A stretch of 64,000 bases of DNA from Nocardioides sp. (GCA_037045645.1 JBAOIH010000010.1:62001-126000), one strand, 5' to 3'; shown: positions 52,148 to 61,150, numbered from the stretch's first letter. Notes: generated by a model from the letters alone, not told the origin. Numbers and translations: made by a program.

Positions 52148-53131
52148 TCAGTGTCCGGCGTGGTCGAGAGCCTCGGTGGCTTTCGACCGGCCGAGCTCGA
52201 TCAGTTCGTTGGCGCGGTGGAATTCGAGCGTACGAGCGGCAGCCAGCGGGATCGACACCATCACGTCCGGCGGATTGGTCGCCACGTGATAGCGCGAGAT
52301 GGCCGCCTGCATCGTCTCGAACGACCCGAGCATCACATCCATCGCGCGCAAGTCGGGCTTCTTGGGTTTCTTCCTACGGCTGCGTACGGGGATCCGCGAT
52401 CGGGCTGACCGGCGCGACCCCTTGGCGACTTCTGCTGACTCGGCGGGGATTTCTGCTGACTCGGCGGGGATTTCTGCTGACTCGGGTTCGGCGTCGGTAG
52501 CCGAGAACCCGATCCGGCGCAGCCAGGTGCGCTGGTCTCCACTGACCGAAGCCTCCTCGTGCACCGGCGACCCGCCGATCCGGCCGCGGTCGGCGGCCGA
52601 GAGGTCGACCGCCACGGTCAGATCAGCATCGACGCCGAGGATCGGGCCGACCGGCAGCGGGTTCAAGATGCCACCGTCGACGAGGAAGCGCCCACCCATC
52701 TCGACCGGGGTCAGCGCCCCCGGAATCGCGATCGAGGCCCGGATCGCCGCCATCAGCGGGCCGCGCTGGAACCACACCTCGCGCTGATTGGTCAGATCCG
52801 CCGCCACCGCAGTGAACGGGATCGACAGTTCCTCGATGTGGGTGTCACCAAGGAATCCCTCGATCTTCTCGATGATCTTGTTGCCGCGCACCGCGCCGGG
52901 TCCGGAGATCGAAGGGTCCATCAAGCGCAACACGCCACGCTGGGTCAGCGTGCGGGCGTACGCCGCGAACTCCTCGTCCTGGCCCGCCGCCGCGAGCCCA
53001 CCCACGAGAGCACCCATCGACGTACCTGCGATGGCGACGACCTCGTGGCCGCGCTCTCGCAGCACTTCGAGTACGCCGAGGTGGGCATACCCGCGGGCCC
53101 CGCCCGCACCCAGTACGAGTGCCACTCTCAC
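52148..53131 (-). CDS. Patatin-like phospholipase family protein
   Basis: Lipid acyl hydrolase of 327 residues with the oxyanion loop GAGGARGYAHLGVL, the nucleophile elbow AGTSMGALVGG and the catalytic aspartate in FLVDGGILNPLP. Residues about 216-238 are ESAEIPAESAEIPAESAE, encoded by a 21-bp repeat also found at 2230-2282; they sit in a basic, probably disordered linker (SRRSARSRIPVRSRRKKPKK) before the C-terminal helices. GTG start at 53131 overlaps the lysG stop (GTGA); the open frame further upstream is antisense-like noise. Confidence 0.85.
   Translation of the reverse strand: MRVALVLGAGGARGYAHLGVLEVLRERGHEVVAIAGTSMGALVGGLAAAGQDEEFAAYARTLTQRGVLRLMDPSISGPGAVRGNKIIEKIEGFLGDTHIEELSIPFTAVAADLTNQREVWFQRGPLMAAIRASIAIPGALTPVEMGGRFLVDGGILNPLPVGPILGVDADLTVAVDLSAADRGRIGGSPVHEEASVSGDQRTWLRRIGFSATDAEPESAEIPAESAEIPAESAEVAKGSRRSARSRIPVRSRRKKPKKPDLRAMDVMLGSFETMQAAISRYHVATNPPDVMVSIPLAAARTLEFHRANELIELGRSKATEALDHAGH
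52430..52486. repeat. 21-bp repeat inside the patatin gene
   Basis: Nearly three copies of a 21-bp unit (TCTGCTGACTCGGCGGGGAT) in frame, giving the peptide repeat SAEIPAE. It is the same unit as at 2230-2282. Confidence 0.85.
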
Positions 53132-54001
53132 GGCCGCAAGCCTGCCAGAGCAGCGGCACGTACGACTTCGGTGAGTCGGTCGAGCAGGGGTGAGTCCAGG
53201 CGCCAGCGCTGCCAGTACAACGGCACGTCCAGGCGGTCTCGGCCCAACCTGACCACCTCTCCGCGGGCCAGAGCATCGGCTATCTGGGGCTCCGGCAGCA
53301 TCGCCCAACCCAGGCCCGCCTCTACCGCAGCGCAGAAGTCGCTCGACGACGGCACCTGGTGTACGACCGCGGGCCGCTCGATCCCACGCGCGGTCAACTG
53401 CTGATGTTGCAGGCGGTCCTTGGCATTGAAGACCACGACCGGCATCCGCGCCCAGTCCAGCCGATTGCCGCGGCGCCACCGATCCGCGAAGTCGCGCGTG
53501 GCGACCGGCAGATAGCGCAGCGTGCCCAACAGTTCGACCGAGCACCCCTGTACGGCGGTCGGGTCGCTGGTCACCGCGGCAAGCACCCGCCCGGCGCGCA
53601 GCAGTTCCTGCGAGTGCTCTTGATCCTCGATCGTGAGTCGAAGGGCGACTGGCGCGTCCCAGTCTGCGATGTCAACGAGGGCAGGTCGAAGCCAGGTAGC
53701 CAGCGAGTCGGCGTTGACGGTCACCGCAAGTTCGGCGGCTGCGTACTCCCCGAGCGCCGCTTCGGCCTCGGTAAGCAAAAGCGCCGTCTGACGGCCCAGT
53801 TTGGCCAACTCGGCCCCGGGCTCGGTGAGCTTCGCAAGGCTGCGTACGACTGACCAACACTCGCCCGGCCGCCGTTTCCAGCGCTCGAATCCGTTGACTG
53901 ACCGCGCTCGGCGTCAATTGCAGCCGACGTGCGGCGGCCTCGAAAGAACCCTCGTCCGCGATCGCCACCAACGCAGCGAGTTGGCCTGGGTTCAGTTCCA
54001 T
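53128..54001 (-). pseudogene. lysG: LysG/ArgP-type LysR regulator, frameshifted
   Basis: The N-terminal helix-turn-helix (LNPGQLAALVAIADEGSFEA, LTPSAVSQRIRALETAAG) is intact from ATG 54001. Just after RVLVSRTQPC the frame shifts near 53836; one base fewer would give KLTEPGAELAKLGRQTALLL and the whole effector domain to 53128. The intact protein would have about 290 residues, normal for LysG/ArgP, which activates the divergent lysine/arginine exporter gene. This is a single-base change, either a real loss of regulation or a sequencing error. Confidence 0.85.
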
Positions 54002-54021
54002 GGAGTCAGTGAAGCACTTCT

Positions 54022-54041
54022 AATGTTCCTGAAGAAACATT
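54022..54041. promoter_or_regulatory. Candidate LysG operator
   Basis: AATGTT at 54022-54027 and AACATT at 54036-54041 are exact inverted repeats with 8 bases between, in the AT-rich gap between divergent lysG and lysE. The T-N11-A-type symmetry fits LysR-family sites. Role inferred from position. Confidence 0.55.
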
Positions 54042-54079
54042 CGCTGGCATGAACTGGTCGTCGTCCTTAGATTCGTCGT

Positions 54080-54679
54080 GTGAACGACTTGATCCCCGGC
54101 CTGCTCACCGGGCTCGCGCTGATCGTGGCGATCGGCGCCCAGAATGCGTACGTCCTGCGCCAAGGCATCCGGCGTTCGCACGTCGGCCTCGTGGTGGCGA
54201 TCTGCGCTGTGTCGGACGTCGTGCTGATCGTCGCCGGCGTGTCGGGCATCGGCACGATCGTCGACCGAGCGCCGACGGCGATCGAAGTCGTACGCTGGCT
54301 CGGCGTTGCCTTCCTGACGTGGTACGGCCTGTCGTCGCTGTGGCGGGCACGTCGCGCCGACGCACTGTCAGCCTCCGGCGAGGTAGTGGACGCCCGGCGC
54401 TCCGTCGCACTCAAAGCGCTCGCGTTGACCTGGCTCAACCCGCACGTCTATCTCGACACGGTGCTGTTGCTGGGGTCCGTCGCCAACACCCACGGCTCGC
54501 CGGGGCGCTGGTGGTTCGCCGCCGGTGCGTGCCTGGGGTCGATCCTGTGGTTTTCCGGGTTGGGCTTCGGCGCCCGGCTGCTCGCCCCGGTGTTGGCGCG
54601 CCCTCGGGCCTGGCAGGTGCTCGACGTACTGATCGGGATCGTGATGCTGCTGATCGCGCTCAAGCTGGCGATGGGCTAA
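54080..54679 (+). CDS. lysE: LysE/ArgO family amino-acid exporter
   Basis: Membrane protein of 199 residues with six helices and the LysE hallmark GLALIVAIGAQNAYVLRQGI, plus ALALTWLNPHVYLDTVLLLG. It exports lysine, arginine or both. GTG start at 54080. The gene is divergent from the broken LysG gene, the usual arrangement in actinobacteria, so its induction by intracellular lysine may be lost. Lysine catabolism genes elsewhere in the window (27-32 kb) would offer another outlet for excess lysine. Confidence 0.92.
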   Translation: MNDLIPGLLTGLALIVAIGAQNAYVLRQGIRRSHVGLVVAICAVSDVVLIVAGVSGIGTIVDRAPTAIEVVRWLGVAFLTWYGLSSLWRARRADALSASGEVVDARRSVALKALALTWLNPHVYLDTVLLLGSVANTHGSPGRWWFAAGACLGSILWFSGLGFGARLLAPVLARPRAWQVLDVLIGIVMLLIALKLAMG

Positions 54680-54823
54680 CGACTCGCCTGATCCCGCAGT
54701 CCCTGTGGTTTCGATCGGAGTCGCGGATCGGCACCGTGACTGAACCTCACGCCCGTTGCGGTGCCTAGCGGTGTCACCCAGTGGCACCTGCAAGGACCGC
54801 AAGGCGTGGCGTGGGTTCGAGCC

Positions 54824-54885
54824 CTTCGAGACGCCGACTTCGTCGGCTCCTCGGGAACCAACGCGCCTTCGGCGCTCCTCAAACG
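54824..54885. repeat. Degenerate palindromic repeats
   Basis: CTTCGAGACGCCGACTTCG, then TCGGCTCCTCGGGAACCA and GCGCCTTCGGCGCTCCTCAA: one damaged copy and one further half copy just before the aminotransferase stop. No gene is supported between 54680 and 54886. Confidence 0.65.
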
Positions 54886-54886
54886 G

Positions 54887-56212
54887 TCAACCGGTCGCGG
54901 TCAGCGCCTCATCGATCGCGGCGATCCCCTCGCGGGCCAGTTCGTGGTCGATGTTGAGCGCGGGCACGACATGGATCCGGTTGAAGTTCACGAACGGCAG
55001 CACGCCGCGCTCCTTGAGTGCGCCGACGATCGCGTTCATCTCCGGGCTCGTCCCGCCGTACGGCGCCAGCGGCTCGCGGGTCTCGCGGTCGGCGACGAAC
55101 TCGATCGCCCAGAAGGCACCGACCCCGCGTACCTCCCCGATGCGGTCGTGCTTGTCGGCCAGGTCGCGCAGGGCCGGGCCGATCACATCCGTTCCCAGCA
55201 AAGCAGCCGCCTCGACGGCCCCCTCATCCTCCATCGCAGTGATCGCGCCGACCGCCGCTGCACAGGCCAGCGGGTGGCCGGAATAGGTCAGTCCGCCGGG
55301 ATAGACGCGCTCGGCGAACGTACGGAAGATCTTGTCGCTGATCGCCACACCGCCGAGCGGCACATAGCCCGAGTTCACGCCCTTGGCGAATGTCAGCAGG
55401 TCGGGGACCACGTCGTCGAGCTCGACGCCGAACCACTTGCCCGTACGCCCGAAGCCGGTCATCACCTCGTCGGCGATGTAGACGATGTCGTGGCGGTCGC
55501 ACAGTTCGCGTACGCCTCTCAAATAGCCCGGCGGCGGCACCATGATCCCCGCCGTGCCGGGGATGGATTCGAGCATGATCGCGGCGATCGTGCCCGGGCC
55601 TTCCAGCGCGATCACCTGCTCCAGGTGCTCCAGCGCGCGCTGGCATTCCTCGGCCTCGGTCGTCGCGTGGAAAGCGCTGCGGTAGAGGAACGGGCCGAAG
55701 AAGTGCACGGTGCCGTTGTCGCCCTGATCGTTGGCCCACCGCCGCGGGTCACCGGTGACGTTTATCGCCAGATGCGTACCCCCGTGGTACGACCGATAGA
55801 TCGACAACACCTTCTGCCGCCCGGTGTGCAGCCGCGCCATTCGGATCGCATGTTCGTTGGCGTCGGCACCGCCGTTGGTGAAGAAGACCTTGTCGAGATC
55901 CCCCGGGGTGTGACTGGCGATCAGGCGCGCGGCCTCGGAGCGCGCGCCGTTCGCGTGCTGCGGCGCGATCGTGCACAACTGCGCAGCCTGGGCCTGGATC
56001 GCCTCGACGATGCGCGGATGCTGATGCCCGAGATTGGTGAAGACCAACTGCGAACTGAAGTCGAGGAACTTGCGACCCTCGCCATCCCAGACGTACGACC
56101 CCTCGGCCTTCGTGACGACCATCGGGGAGATGAGTTCCTGGGCCGACCAGGAGTGGAAGACGTGGGCCCGGTCGAGTTCGTACGCGCGGGCGGGGTCGGT
56201 CAAGTTGGCCAT
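54887..56212 (-). CDS. Class III (omega) aminotransferase
   Basis: PLP enzyme of 441 residues: FTNLGHQHPRIVEAIQAQAA, FFTNGGADANEHAIRMAR and YRSYHGGTHLAINVTGDPRR for cofactor binding, YIADEVMTGFGRTGKW with the Asp, and LLTFAKGVNSGYVPLGG with the PLP lysine. It resembles the beta-alanine/taurine-pyruvate branch of class III enzymes, but the amino donor cannot be read from sequence. It lacks an operon partner. The 39-bp gap to the divergent EEP gene holds both promoters. Confidence 0.82.
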   Translation of the reverse strand: MANLTDPARAYELDRAHVFHSWSAQELISPMVVTKAEGSYVWDGEGRKFLDFSSQLVFTNLGHQHPRIVEAIQAQAAQLCTIAPQHANGARSEAARLIASHTPGDLDKVFFTNGGADANEHAIRMARLHTGRQKVLSIYRSYHGGTHLAINVTGDPRRWANDQGDNGTVHFFGPFLYRSAFHATTEAEECQRALEHLEQVIALEGPGTIAAIMLESIPGTAGIMVPPPGYLRGVRELCDRHDIVYIADEVMTGFGRTGKWFGVELDDVVPDLLTFAKGVNSGYVPLGGVAISDKIFRTFAERVYPGGLTYSGHPLACAAAVGAITAMEDEGAVEAAALLGTDVIGPALRDLADKHDRIGEVRGVGAFWAIEFVADRETREPLAPYGGTSPEMNAIVGALKERGVLPFVNFNRIHVVPALNIDHELAREGIAAIDEALTATG

Positions 56213-56251
56213 GGCCGACCATAGCGCCCGATTCCGCGATACAACCTGCGT

Positions 56252-58069
56252 ATGCGCCGAGACATCTTGCCTGTGCTCGCGATCGGAGCCGCCTGGTGGC
56301 TTTTCAGTGATCTGGCCGCCGTGTGGGGGCCGTCACTGATCACCATCTTCGGGCAGGCGGCCGAGACTCCGGCAGAGCTGATGGGCCTCTTCGCGCTCGG
56401 GTGCGTGCTGAGTTCGTACGTCGTGGTCGCGCTCGCGCGTCGACTCCCCACCGCCGCGCTGGGGATCGCCATCCTTTGCCGGATCGTGCTGCAATTTCAG
56501 CCGGGCGGACAGGTGCAGTTGTACGTCGCCTCGCTCGGCGTCGCAGCCGCGCTGGCGTGGCTGTCGATGCTGGTCGCCCGTCAGGCGTCGATGACCGCTC
56601 AGGGCATCTGCTTGGGCTGGTTGCTGTCGGCGACGGCCGCTGCAGTCGGCGGCACCTGGCTCGCCGTGTGGCGTCTCGACGTGACCGGCATCGGCACCCT
56701 GGGGGTGCTGCTGGTGCTCAACACCGTGGGATTGCGGGTGGACGTGGGCGAGTCTGCACCTAGTCGTCGGCTTGCCTGGTCGGTGTTGCCCGTCGGCGTC
56801 GTGGCGGGCATCGCGATCGTCAACGCCGGCCGCGCTTCGGCGCTCAACCCCGACCACGGGCCGACTTTGCTGGTGGTCGGCTGCGCGCTCGCGTCGATGC
56901 TGATGTCGCTGCCGCTTTCTCGCTTTGTCGGTCTGGGCCTGACAGGGGTGGGTCTGATCGCTATTTGCCTGAGCCTGATCGTCACCGCTCGACGCGACGG
57001 CATCCCGGGCGTGCTCACCGACTGGTCCGAGCTCGCACTGCTGGTGGGTCCTGCCGGACTGGCCGAACTCCTGCGGCACGAATCGGGTGCTCGTACGTCC
57101 GGAGCGCGCGCCGTGCTCGGCGGTGCGGTGTTGTGGGTGGTGCTGTTCTTCGCCTATTACGCCGGCTATGACCTGGGCTATCGCGCGGACTGGCTGATCG
57201 TCGGCGTCACGGCGGCACTCGTGATCGCGTACGGCGTGGCGAGCGTCAGCCGGATCCGGGTCGTACCCGATCAATTCGGCGCCGCAGCCGCAACCGGCGG
57301 CGTCGCGGTCGTCCTAGCCCTGCTCGCCGCGCCAGCCCTGCCCTCGATTAGCTCGTCATCGTTCGCGCCGCCCGAGTTGGAGGTGGTGACGTACAACCTG
57401 CGGATGGGCTATGGCATGGACGGGCGTTTTGACCCCCGCGCGGTCGCGGAGGTCATCGGCGATGCCGACGTCGCGATGCTCCAGGAGGTCGACCGGGGGT
57501 GGTTCCTCAACGGTGGTCAGGATCAGTTGGCGATCCTGGCTCGGCTGACCCACAAGAACTTGTATTTCAATCCGGCCGCAGACCAGATCTGGGGGGACGC
57601 GATCCTCACCAGCCTGCCCGTCGAAAGCGTCACCGGCGAGCCGCTCTCGTCGTACGACGCCGTCACCGGCGCTGGTCTCCTGGCACTGCATGTCGACCTG
57701 CACGGCACACCGATGTGGCTGATGTCGACGCATGTGCAGCCGACGACGGCGCGTGAGGACGGGACCATCGATCAGGCGCGTGAGATTGCCGCGCTGGCAG
57801 AGCGGGGCGGTGCCGACGAGCGCGTGATCTTGGCGGGCGATTTCAACTTCGAACCCGGCTCGCCCTCGTTTCAGGCGATTCTCGGGTCGGGGCTTGTCGA
57901 TGCCCTCGCCTCTCAACGCCCGGTCATGACCTCCGACTCGGTCTCTGCTGAGGAGCAGATCGACCACGTCTTCGCATCGTCGCACTTCGCGACCGTCTCA
58001 GCGTCGGCTGTCGATTCGCACGCGTCGGACCACCTGCCCGTACGCGTGGTGCTGAAGTTGCGCCCATGA
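56252..58069 (+). CDS. Membrane protein with endonuclease/exonuclease/phosphatase domain
   Basis: 605 residues. About residues 8-350 contain some eleven membrane helices. Residues about 365-605 are an EEP-fold hydrolase with VVTYNLRMG, MLQEVDRGW, STHVQPTTA, ILAGDFNFEPGS and the terminal IDHVFAS and SDHLPVRVVL, all catalytic motifs present. The domain faces one side of the membrane and would hydrolyse a phosphodiester, for example a phospholipid head group or glycan-linked lipid. The layout recalls GPI-remodelling and sphingomyelinase-like proteins. Its stop overlaps the DUF1801 start (ATGA). Confidence 0.78.
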   Translation: MRRDILPVLAIGAAWWLFSDLAAVWGPSLITIFGQAAETPAELMGLFALGCVLSSYVVVALARRLPTAALGIAILCRIVLQFQPGGQVQLYVASLGVAAALAWLSMLVARQASMTAQGICLGWLLSATAAAVGGTWLAVWRLDVTGIGTLGVLLVLNTVGLRVDVGESAPSRRLAWSVLPVGVVAGIAIVNAGRASALNPDHGPTLLVVGCALASMLMSLPLSRFVGLGLTGVGLIAICLSLIVTARRDGIPGVLTDWSELALLVGPAGLAELLRHESGARTSGARAVLGGAVLWVVLFFAYYAGYDLGYRADWLIVGVTAALVIAYGVASVSRIRVVPDQFGAAAATGGVAVVLALLAAPALPSISSSSFAPPELEVVTYNLRMGYGMDGRFDPRAVAEVIGDADVAMLQEVDRGWFLNGGQDQLAILARLTHKNLYFNPAADQIWGDAILTSLPVESVTGEPLSSYDAVTGAGLLALHVDLHGTPMWLMSTHVQPTTAREDGTIDQAREIAALAERGGADERVILAGDFNFEPGSPSFQAILGSGLVDALASQRPVMTSDSVSAEEQIDHVFASSHFATVSASAVDSHASDHLPVRVVLKLRP

Positions 58070-58467
58070 GCGAGCCTTCGAGCAGCGACAGAAGGACCGA
58101 GCCGACCGACGAAAGCATCGATTCGGTGTTGTCGAAGGCGTCGTTGCTGCGCCGCGAGCAGGCCGAGACAGTGCTCGAACTGATGGAGTCGATCACCGGC
58201 GAAGCACCCGTCGCATGGGGTTCGATGATCGGTTGCGGCACGTCGGCCTATCTCACGGCGGACGGCAAGACGCACGAGACGTTCGCCCTCGGATTGGCCG
58301 CGCGCAAGGCGGCGCTGACGCTCTATGGCTTGACCTACTACGGCTCCAACACCGACCTGCTCGACCGGCTCGGACCGCACACGACCGACCCTCTATTTGC
58401 GAAGAACTGCGGCCGCGGGCGGGATTCGGGTCGCGCCGACCCGGCGTACGGCCGCAGTTCGTGCTGA
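58066..58467 (+). CDS. DUF1801 family protein, C-terminus replaced by an inverted-repeat element
   Basis: 133 codons. Residues about 10-110 are a DUF1801 domain (SLLRREQAETVLELMESITG, APVAWGSMIGCGTSAYL, FALGLAARKAALTLYGL). DUF1801 proteins end with a conserved segment after the LLxRLG helix; here TTDPLFAKNCGRG to YGRSSC is translated from the AAGAACTGCGGCC element at 58401-58462. So about 30 normal C-terminal residues are lost. The remaining fold may not be stable. Function of the family is unknown. ATG overlaps the previous stop. Confidence 0.75.
   Translation: MSEPSSSDRRTEPTDESIDSVLSKASLLRREQAETVLELMESITGEAPVAWGSMIGCGTSAYLTADGKTHETFALGLAARKAALTLYGLTYYGSNTDLLDRLGPHTTDPLFAKNCGRGRDSGRADPAYGRSSC
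58401..58462. repeat. AAGAACTGCGGCC inverted-repeat element, copy 4
   Basis: 62-bp copy with ends GAAGAACTGCGGCCG and CGGCCGCAGTTCG, lying inside the 3' part of the DUF1801 reading frame and supplying its last codons and stop context. Confidence 0.85.
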
Positions 58468-58493
58468 TTCGGGGGCGTGCTGCGCCGGTCTGA

Positions 58494-58823
58494 CTACTTG
58501 GGCGGCAACGACAGTGCGTAGTCGCGCCCGATCCCGACGACCTGCGCGAAGTCCTCGTCGGATTCGATCCGCTCCAGGTCGACGTGCAACCAGCCGCCCA
58601 TGGCCCGGCCGTTCATCTCCATCGGCCGGATGTGCTCCTCGACGAAGTCATCGATCCGCTTGGGGTCGGACCGCAGGATCAACTGACCTTTGCTGCCCGC
58701 ACCCGCCGCCATGTTGCCGTGGAGCATGAACCCGATGCCGCCGAACATCTTCTTCTCGGTCAGCCCGGGCTCGTCGGCAAGGAAGTCACGGATGCGGGCG
58801 GCCAGCGCCTCGTCGTACGCCAT
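58494..58823 (-). CDS. TfoX/Sxy N-terminal domain family protein
   Basis: Protein of 109 residues with the TfoX N-terminal domain: MAYDEALAARIRDFLADEPG, then LTEKKMFGGIGFMLHGNMAA and LILRSDPKRIDDFVEEH. In gamma-proteobacteria the domain is part of a competence regulator; the short actinobacterial versions have no known role. ATG at 58823; the open frame upstream contains palindromic repeats and is not coding. Convergent with the truncated DUF1801 gene, only 26 bp away. Confidence 0.85.
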   Translation of the reverse strand: MAYDEALAARIRDFLADEPGLTEKKMFGGIGFMLHGNMAAGAGSKGQLILRSDPKRIDDFVEEHIRPMEMNGRAMGGWLHVDLERIESDEDFAQVVGIGRDYALSLPPK

Positions 58824-58846
58824 GACGTCATCATGTCGGATCCAGC

Positions 58847-58939
58847 CCCGGTGGTTGAGGAGGGCGAAGCAACCCCGGTGGATGAGGAGGGCGAAGCAAC
58901 CCCGGTGGTTGAGGAGGGCGAAGCCCGTCTCGAAACCCC
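58847..58939. repeat. Palindromic repeats, three tandem copies
   Basis: Three 29-30 bp copies (CGGTGGTTGAGGAGG and GCGAAGCAACC); the middle has GGATGAGG. Only the last ends with GTCTCGAAACC, the same architecture as 530-713. Located between the TfoX-like and RibD-like genes. Confidence 0.9.
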
Positions 58940-58941
58940 CG

Positions 58942-59517
58942 TCAGTCACGCACCACGTCAAGCACCAACTTGGTGATGCCGTTGGCGTACGTCTGCGAAT
59001 CCACGACTTTCAGCTTGGCCTTCTCGCCATCGTCGGCGAAGAGCCGCTTGCCGCTGCCGAGGATCACCGGGAAGACCAGCAGGTGATAGCGATCCACGAG
59101 CCCGGCCATGGCCAGCGACTGCGCCAGCGTGGCACTGCCGTGCACGATGATCGGGTCGCCAGCTCCCTCCTTGAGTTTGGCGACGTCTTCGACCGACCGC
59201 AGCACCGTCATCGGCTGCCACGGCGAATCGGCCACGGTCTGCTCTTCGAGAGTCGTCGACACGACGTACTTCGGCATCTGGTTATAGAGCGGGAAAACCT
59301 CACCCATCGTCGGCCAGATCTCGTGGAACTCCTGCCACGACTGACGACCGACCATCAGCGCACCGGCCTCCTGCTGCTCGGTGCCTTTGATCTCGTACGC
59401 GGCCTCGTCGAACTCGATGTCCTGGAAGGTCCAGCCGCCATGGGGGTGGTCGCCGCCACCGGGAGAGTCGATGACGCCGTCGAGGGTGATGAACTCGGTG
59501 ATGATCAGTGTGCGCAT
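58942..59517 (-). CDS. Dihydrofolate reductase/RibD C-terminal family protein
   Basis: 191 residues: MRTLIITEFITLDGVIDSPG, ALMVGRQSWQEFHEIWP and DPIIVHGSATLAQSLAMAGL, where the last is the NADPH-binding region, then LLVFPVILGSGKRLFADDG. Same superfamily as the gene at 12970 but longer and only distantly similar. Small flavin-independent reductase of unknown substrate. Three 24-bp tandem repeats lie just upstream of its ATG. Confidence 0.85.
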   Translation of the reverse strand: MRTLIITEFITLDGVIDSPGGGDHPHGGWTFQDIEFDEAAYEIKGTEQQEAGALMVGRQSWQEFHEIWPTMGEVFPLYNQMPKYVVSTTLEEQTVADSPWQPMTVLRSVEDVAKLKEGAGDPIIVHGSATLAQSLAMAGLVDRYHLLVFPVILGSGKRLFADDGEKAKLKVVDSQTYANGITKLVLDVVRD

Positions 59518-59533
59518 GGTTTCTCCCGACGTG

Positions 59534-59621
59534 CTTTTGTGCCCGCTCGGCGGGTTTCTTGCGAACTTTTGTGCCCGCTCGGCGGGTTTCGTGCGTGCTT
59601 TTGTGCCGGGTCGGCGGGTTT
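59534..59621. repeat. 24-bp repeat, three copies
   Basis: CTTTTGTGCCCGCTCGGCGG followed by GTTT at about 59534, 59567 and 59598 (the last with one change). Each copy has the small palindrome CCCGCTCGGCGGG or a close form. They fill the divergent promoter gap between the RibD-like and OsmC genes, so they could be regulatory. Confidence 0.7.
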
Positions 59622-59632
59622 AGGGTGCCGGG

Positions 59633-60133
59633 GTGAGCACCCACGAGTACGCCTGCCAGGTCTCGTGGCGCGGCTCCACCGGGGCGGGCTACGACGCGTA
59701 CGACCGTACTCACCGCGTGTCGTTCGGCGGGCTGCAGGTGCGAGCCGGAGCGGTCCTCACGTTGTCGAGCGATCAGGCCTTCCGCGGCGATCCGACGCTG
59801 CTGAATCCCGAGCAACTGCTGCTCGCGGCAGCGGCGTCGTGTCAGTTGTTGTCGTTTCTCGCGGTCGCTGCGCGAGCGCGCTTGGACGTGACGTCGTACG
59901 ACGATCACGCCAGCGCCGCGATGCCCGAAGACGACCCCCCGGTGCGGGTCACGGCGATCGAGTTGCGGCCCCGCGTGGTGGTGGCCGCGACCCGCGCCGA
60001 TGGAGTCGCCGTGACAGCCGAGCGGGTGCAGCATCTCCTCGAGGTCGCACATCGGGAGTGCTTCATCGCGAACTCGCTCACCGCGTCGATCAGCGTCGTG
60101 GGCGAGGTGGAGTTGCTGACGCCGCGCGGCTGA
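59633..60133 (+). CDS. OsmC family peroxiredoxin-like protein
   Basis: 166 residues. OsmC/Ohr proteins reduce organic hydroperoxides with two cysteines. Here the first is in LLLAAAASCQLLSFLAVAAR and the second in HRECFIANSLT, at the correct positions (about 80 and 143). GTG start at 59633 and family similarity from the first residues. Stands alone; divergent from the RibD-like gene. Confidence 0.88.
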   Translation: MSTHEYACQVSWRGSTGAGYDAYDRTHRVSFGGLQVRAGAVLTLSSDQAFRGDPTLLNPEQLLLAAAASCQLLSFLAVAARARLDVTSYDDHASAAMPEDDPPVRVTAIELRPRVVVAATRADGVAVTAERVQHLLEVAHRECFIANSLTASISVVGEVELLTPRG

Positions 60134-60214
60134 GCGTGGACATCTTCGGGCGCCGGTGGCGAACCGGCCCGACCAGAACGGGTCGGTCCGACCCGAGACT
60201 GCGGTCGCAGTGTC

Positions 60215-61150
60215 TCAGCGGTAACGCTCGATCGCGGCGATGGCTTCGGGCGTATCGGCGTCCCAGCCGAACTCCGCCAACAACCCCCAGCAGTCCGGTC
60301 GGCTTCCGTCGGCATCCGTGACGCCATAGCGATCCGACAACTCTCGCGCGGTCATGACGCGACCCCGCCAGTCAGACGGCCGCGCACCATCTGAGGCCAG
60401 CGCGGCGACGCCGCGCGCAACGTACGTCGGCGACTCACTGATCCCGAACGACGGCTCCTTCGCGCAGAAGTCGCGCCAGTTCGACTCACTGACTCCGAAG
60501 CCGCGCAGCATCGACTCCGAGCGCAACCAGCCCGGCGTGACCCCGATGACGTCGAGCGGAAGGGATGCCGCATCTCGCGCCAGCACGTCGATGATCCGCT
60601 GCACCTGGGCCTTGACCAGGTCGTAGTAGACGCCGCCGGGTCGCGGCGTCCGGTTGACCTCGGCGTTGCCGTCGGTGACCTCGATCAGCAGTCCGCGCGA
60701 GTCGGGAGAAGACGAGGACAGCAGCAGCGGCACCGCGTGGTGCAGCGTCACCAGGTGCGAGTGCACGCCGAGTTCGAGCATTCGCAGACCGTTCGCGAGG
60801 TCGTGCGACCACAACGGCACACCCCATTCGGCAAAGGCATCTCCGCCGAACATGTCGTTGACCAGCACATCGAGGCGTCCGTACGACGACTCGATCCACG
60901 CCACCAAACCCGCCACCTCCGACGACGAGGTGTGGTCGACGACCCGCGCCTGGCACGAAGGCCCGGCCAGGTCGGCCGTTTCCTCGATCGTCTCGGGCTT
61001 GTCCTGATCGGACGGGCCAGAGACTCGGCTGCTGCGCCCCGTCGCGACGACCTGGAAGCCGGCTCGCGCCAACTCGACGGCGATGGCGCGGCCGGCTCCA
61101 CGAGTAGCACCGGCAACGAGGGCGACAGGCTGGGCGGAAGGGGAGGTCAT
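60215..61150 (-). CDS. SDR family oxidoreductase
   Basis: 311 residues: GATRGAGRAIAVELARAGF for NAD(P) binding, VLVNDMFGGDAFAEWG in place of the usual NNAG, the catalytic pair YYDLVKAQ (Tyr and Lys) near residue 180, and a longer C-terminal region (DFCAKEPSFGISESPTYVAR). Atypical but complete. Its ATG overlaps the MMPL stop (ATGA), so it forms an operon with the MMPL transporter and the TetR-like gene upstream. Substrate unknown. Confidence 0.85.
   Translation of the reverse strand: MTSPSAQPVALVAGATRGAGRAIAVELARAGFQVVATGRSSRVSGPSDQDKPETIEETADLAGPSCQARVVDHTSSSEVAGLVAWIESSYGRLDVLVNDMFGGDAFAEWGVPLWSHDLANGLRMLELGVHSHLVTLHHAVPLLLSSSSPDSRGLLIEVTDGNAEVNRTPRPGGVYYDLVKAQVQRIIDVLARDAASLPLDVIGVTPGWLRSESMLRGFGVSESNWRDFCAKEPSFGISESPTYVARGVAALASDGARPSDWRGRVMTARELSDRYGVTDADGSRPDCWGLLAEFGWDADTPEAIAAIERYR

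Noticed and set aside
54740..54800. tRNA-like hairpin near GTGCCTAGCGGTGTCACC
   Set aside because: A short stem with GTGCC/GGCAC is visible, but there is no acceptor stem, T-loop consensus or cloverleaf.
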